Part shown: piece by piece, positions 60,658 through 64,000 of the stretch
Position numbering within the stretch: the first letter of the stretch is position 1
Layout of the letters: each line of letters opens with the position of its first letter
From: Icerya purchasi
Lineage: Eukaryota; Arthropoda; Insecta; Hemiptera; Monophlebidae
Direction of reading: 5' to 3'
DNA: 64,000 nt
Assembly: GCA_039619475.1 (NCBI GenBank)
Contig: CM077116.1
Span: 37,397,183 to 37,461,182, forward strand
Made by a program: the position numbers and the translations under genes
Notes under the pieces: generated by a model
What the model saw: the letters and a program-made list of their open reading frames with translations, nothing else
Databases searched by the model: none
Told to the model about the DNA's origin: nothing

Positions 60658-61466
60658 TAAGTCGTGGGTCTCACAGGGCAAGTATGCCTGTTGCATGGGT
60701 GCCCGACACTCTTATTATCGTTTATTTAAATCAAATAAAATTACAAACTATTCATGCTCTTAATTAATTAACAAGAAATAAGCCGAAATTAATATCTGTC
60801 TAAGTAAATATATATAAAAATATGCGCAAACGTACACGCACTATAAATACTCATCTATACACAAATACATGAAGATAGTTTATGTATCCAAAGTCGCATA
60901 CATGATCTTTGAGAGGTACGAACAGGAAAGTAACGAAAAAGGGAAAGAAAAAGAAATGAAAAATAAAGAAGAAAATACGAAAAAAATAAAGAAGAAAATA
61001 AATAAATAGATAAATGTATAAATGAGCAACATAAAATGGAAAAAATCGGAACGTAGCTTAGTTTTTAATCTTTGCACCGTTCTTTCAGCCATTTCCCGCT
61101 TTATATTTTCTACACATTAATTCTTTTTTCGTTTAATATATGATTGTTGATGGTAACCATTAATTTAATTAAGACCGAATCATCTGTGTTATCAGTTCGT
61201 AGATTTTGTCCCTTTAGGATAAATTAATATACAATATATTGCTTTGTTTACTTGTTATTCGAGTTTTTTGCTGGATGATAATTTTATATTATTGCTATTA
61301 AATTCAAGTAATCTATAATAGTAATAATACATCTTTCCTTACCACCAAGTTGATCTAGAGTCGTTTCGATTCCAGTAGGGTAGTGTAAGTTTCAAACACC
61401 TTTTTTGAATTTTACCTATTGTATTGATTTCCGTTTTTTTTTATCCTCTTCCCATACTTGAATTCC

Positions 61467-61709
61467 TTATAGAATTCTAGACATTATTATTGCATTATAA
61501 TATATACTTAGTGTTCCATATGATAGCACCTGCTTTAATTTATATAAAGCTGGAATTAACTGTCTTATTTTCGATTCTAAATTTTGAGTGAGTTTTCCCC
61601 AGTTCAAGGATTTATCAATATATAATTCTAGGTATTTCAAATATTTTACGTTTTTTAATGGTGGACATAAACATGAATGAGTGTTATTAGTTTTATGGAG
61701 TTCGCGCAA
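61467..61709 (-). pseudogene. C-terminal part of the LINE reverse transcriptase
   Basis: An open 80-residue stretch: KYLELYIDKSLNWGKLTQNL, then SKIRQLIPALYKLKQVLSYG and IYYNAIIMSRIL. In LINE RTs the K-Y-L-G-x-x-I-D-x-x-L-x-W block starts the thumb, and Y-x-A-x-I-x-S follows. It is cut off from its N-terminal part by the MITE at 61790-62701. Confidence 0.75.
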
Positions 61710-61789
61710 GCATTCGTTATTATGAAGAATGATTTGCGGGTCGTGATTATATATTTAGTACTGCTTTGCACATGTAATAATTTAGATTT

Positions 61790-62701
61790 GGGTCGGTACC
61801 GTATGGCCGTAGACTGACTCGTCGTAGATTAACCGACCGTGGACGATTCTCCGTAGAGCGAATTGGCTGTAGGACCAACTCGCTGACCGATCAAATGGCC
61901 GTACGCTGGAGATGTACATTTCGAATACCTTTTTATACAATCTGCTGTTTTGTTTTATCTCCGCCGGGTGTAAACGTGATTCTTATGCGTTAGTGAGACG
62001 TATGGATTCTCAAACTTAGCCGAAGATAAATTGGCATTTCTCGTGCTGTAATTTTTACGACTTCATACGCTAATAATACACAAAATGTTAATACAACGTG
62101 ATTTAGAAAACATAAATAAATAAAATAAAATTCAATAGTTCTGCAACCATTTAATTTATAAAATTGAAATTGTGCACATAAATCGCGGATAAAATGCTCT
62201 TCTAAAAAATATTTATCCTCGAATAACTTAATTTCTGTGGACGACAAAAATCGTAAAAATTAACATGCACATTAAAAGAAACTTAAATCACATAAGCAAT
62301 TTCTAACTTCCATGTTGGAGTTTGGGAGATTAAAAAGAAAGTTTTAATTTTTTTCTAGAGGTATTGTATATCGATGGAAAGCCCGCGCTACTTTGTAATA
62401 AATAAAAAATTTATTTTTTAGCAAAACTTTAAAAGTTTGCAAAAAGTTCAAAAAACCACTAAATGCAGTCTCTTCGTCTTAACGGAGGGAATATTACACT
62501 TCGAAAATTTAAAACAGCTCATAACCGTATGCATACTTAAGGCATATTACAGGCGAAAGGTATTCGAAATATTCTTCTTTAGCTTAAGGCCATTGGTTAG
62601 TCGGCGAGTTGGTCCTAAGGTCAATTCGCTCTACGGCGAATCGTCCGTGGTCGGTTAACCTACGGTAAGCCGGTCTACGGTAAAATGGACGGTCGGTCCC
62701 C
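61790..62701. mobile_element. Mutator-like MITE nested in the LINE
   Basis: Inverted repeats of about 110 bp (61790-61900 with 62595-62701) share GACGATTC.CCGTAGAGCG and GGACCAACTCGC. The flanks TTTAGATTT (61781-61789) and TTTAAATTT (62702-62710) form a 9-bp target duplication with one difference, typical of Mutator-like elements. It splits the LINE frame between INI and KSKLLHV. No transposase is encoded. Confidence 0.8.
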
Positions 62702-63110
62702 TTTAAATTTATATTTATATATAATCTCCCATCATGTGCCCATTTACTAAAATTATCTATATCCTCTTGCAGACTTCATATTGAACAATTTTTTCATTAC
62801 TATTATTCCCTGTCATTTTTACTATGCTTCTCTTATTTTTTTATATAATTCTTAAACCGCATTAGTTGATTATTTAAAATGTCCAGATTTTCTAAATCTT
62901 TAATTAGTACTCATGTGTGTCAGTTAAGTCAAACGCTTTAGATAGGTCAATAAAGGTAATTATAAATTAGTTCCGTGTCGATAATCCCATATTTATCTTA
63001 ATATCGTTCTTGTTAAAAAAAATATTTTGTTTTTTGTTTTTAAGAAGTTGAGTTTGTATTTGAAAACCAAACAAACATCTAATTTCCATTTTTACTATTG
63101 TAAAAAAATA

Positions 63111-64000
63111 AAAAATAAAAAATAAAAGTAAGGTTTTTTAAAATAAAGAGCTGAAACTTGTGGTGACTTTTTTTTTTTTATTTGGTACCAAAATAGTCTT
63201 CCAAATGTGGATAAAAAATGTCGTGAGAATAGATTCGGCATGCTTATTGAGCTGTGCTCTTTCAAAACTAACAGAGTGTTAGTCGTACATCTGATGATGT
63301 AGGTTTTTTTTTGCAATTCTGCAATTATATCTGCTGTTTCCATAAAGTGTTTATAGAAATTGTCTAAATAACTGAAGAAGTGTATAAAATAGGCAAAATT
63401 AAAAAAATAAATAAATAAAAACATTATTTGAAGGTTCATGCCGTTTCATATCAAACGATTATACAAACTAATGAGCAGTCTGACAGTGCAATACTAACTT
63501 CCGCTCTACTAATAGCTTGCTATGTCTTTATTAGGGTATTTATGTTTGAATAAATTGATTGTTTGTTGACTTTCAAATTTTATTTTTGATTTTATATATG
63601 TTTAAAGCATTTCGCGCCGCGTATATAATACAGCTAATCCTAATTGAAAATAGGTTCAGTTAAGTGAAATCTAATATAAATCGAGTTGTATCGGTAATAT
63701 TTTTTTAATATAAGAAAAATTGATCTCATAAAAAATACTACTTAAGAGCAGGTATGCAAACATTTCCAAGTTGTCTTCAATTTGACGGAGAAGTATGCTG
63801 ATCGGCATGTAAAAGGGAACATTTACGAAAAAAAAAAAAATAATAAAATTTAGTAAGAAGTCCGACAAACTGGAATCGATTTTGAAGAATTGTTATAAAA
63901 AAATTAAACAAAAAATACGTAAATGCTTATAAATAAATTCAGATTAATTAAAGATGCAGTACTTGCCATATAATACATCCAAAAAAGAGAACAAAACGTA
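63111..64000. other. right edge of window, no gene
   Basis: AT-rich; frames on the minus strand have no recognisable motif. No MTO1 exon seen. Confidence 0.4.

Larger units (their letters stand above)
60625..63110 (-). mobile_element. non-LTR retrotransposon, decayed, minus strand
   Basis: On the minus strand: LFGFQ (63070), ITFIDLSKAFD (62960; F-x-D-x-x-K-A-F-D palm motif), LQEDIDNFSKWAHDGRL (62760), then, beyond a nested MITE, KSKLLHV (61770) and VKYLKYLELYIDKSLNWGKL (61640). The 3' end is a tail shared with 5720-6260 and poly(A) (T-run 60625-60654). Stops are frequent. Confidence 0.78.

Noticed and set aside
59231..64000. Search for the remaining MTO1 exons
   Set aside because: No YIGVLIDDL or EPYRMFTSR block found on the + strand; they probably lie beyond the window.
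1..64000. CRISPR arrays, operons, bacterial promoters
   Set aside because: None seen; introns, SINEs and LINEs show eukaryotic nuclear DNA.

Overview
The window is AT-rich, intron-bearing animal nuclear DNA. The gene structure, the transposon families (Harbinger, hAT, mariner, P-like/THAP, Mutator-like, Polinton/Maverick, several non-LTR lineages) and the AT bias suggest an arthropod, most likely an insect and perhaps a hemipteran. I cannot name the species. There is no sign of prokaryotic organisation.

One conserved host gene is clear: MTO1 (bacterial homologue MnmG/GidA), the FAD-dependent enzyme that modifies the wobble uridine of mitochondrial tRNAs. Nine exons lie on the + strand between 36113 and 59209, and every junction agrees in phase. 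The C-terminal third is not in the window. Two introns of about 9-10 kb are filled by mobile elements. Intron 6 (47492-57617) holds an old non-LTR element on the minus strand (ORF1 remnant 56690-57060, endonuclease-RT remnant 49400-51850). It is split by a 4,180-bp element with two near-identical 1,252-bp inverted arms (51983-56162) and by a tRNA-type SINE (56309-56465).

Layout left of MTO1: the 3' end of a non-LTR element (1-521); a Harbinger element (1358-3796) with TAA target duplication, invaded by a smaller MITE, whose empty insertion site survives in a paralogous repeat near 19.9 kb; a small zinc-finger reading frame (4251-4442); a LINE 3' end (5701-6260); a decayed Polinton-type DNA polymerase B fragment on the minus strand (7284-8409); an unrecognised two-exon minus-strand gene candidate (9678-10782); a stack of inverted MITEs (11239-12548); a THAP/P-element-like transposase pseudogene (12918-14180); two copies of a hAT remnant (15332-16588 and from 26966); a reverse-transcriptase pseudogene (17350-18430); and a zinc-finger gene whose 5' half is repeated in inverse orientation, so that its transcript could form a hairpin with 328-bp arms (24326-25220).

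Layout inside and right of MTO1: tandem U6 snRNA-like copies (45603-45848), a second copy of the small MITE (43453-43762), a 92-bp-arm palindrome 57 bases after the exon 7 donor (57820-58010), and a LINE (60625-63110) carrying a Mutator-like MITE with a 9-bp target duplication (61790-62701). Long stretches (8.4-9.6, 20-23, 28-34 and 41.5-43.4 kb) are AT-rich DNA in which I see no gene.

Except for MTO1 there is no working set of genes. The window is mainly a record of successive, often nested, insertions. The most unusual object is the 51983-56162 element: it ends like a mariner transposon but carries a different DDE transposase gene between its giant arms.
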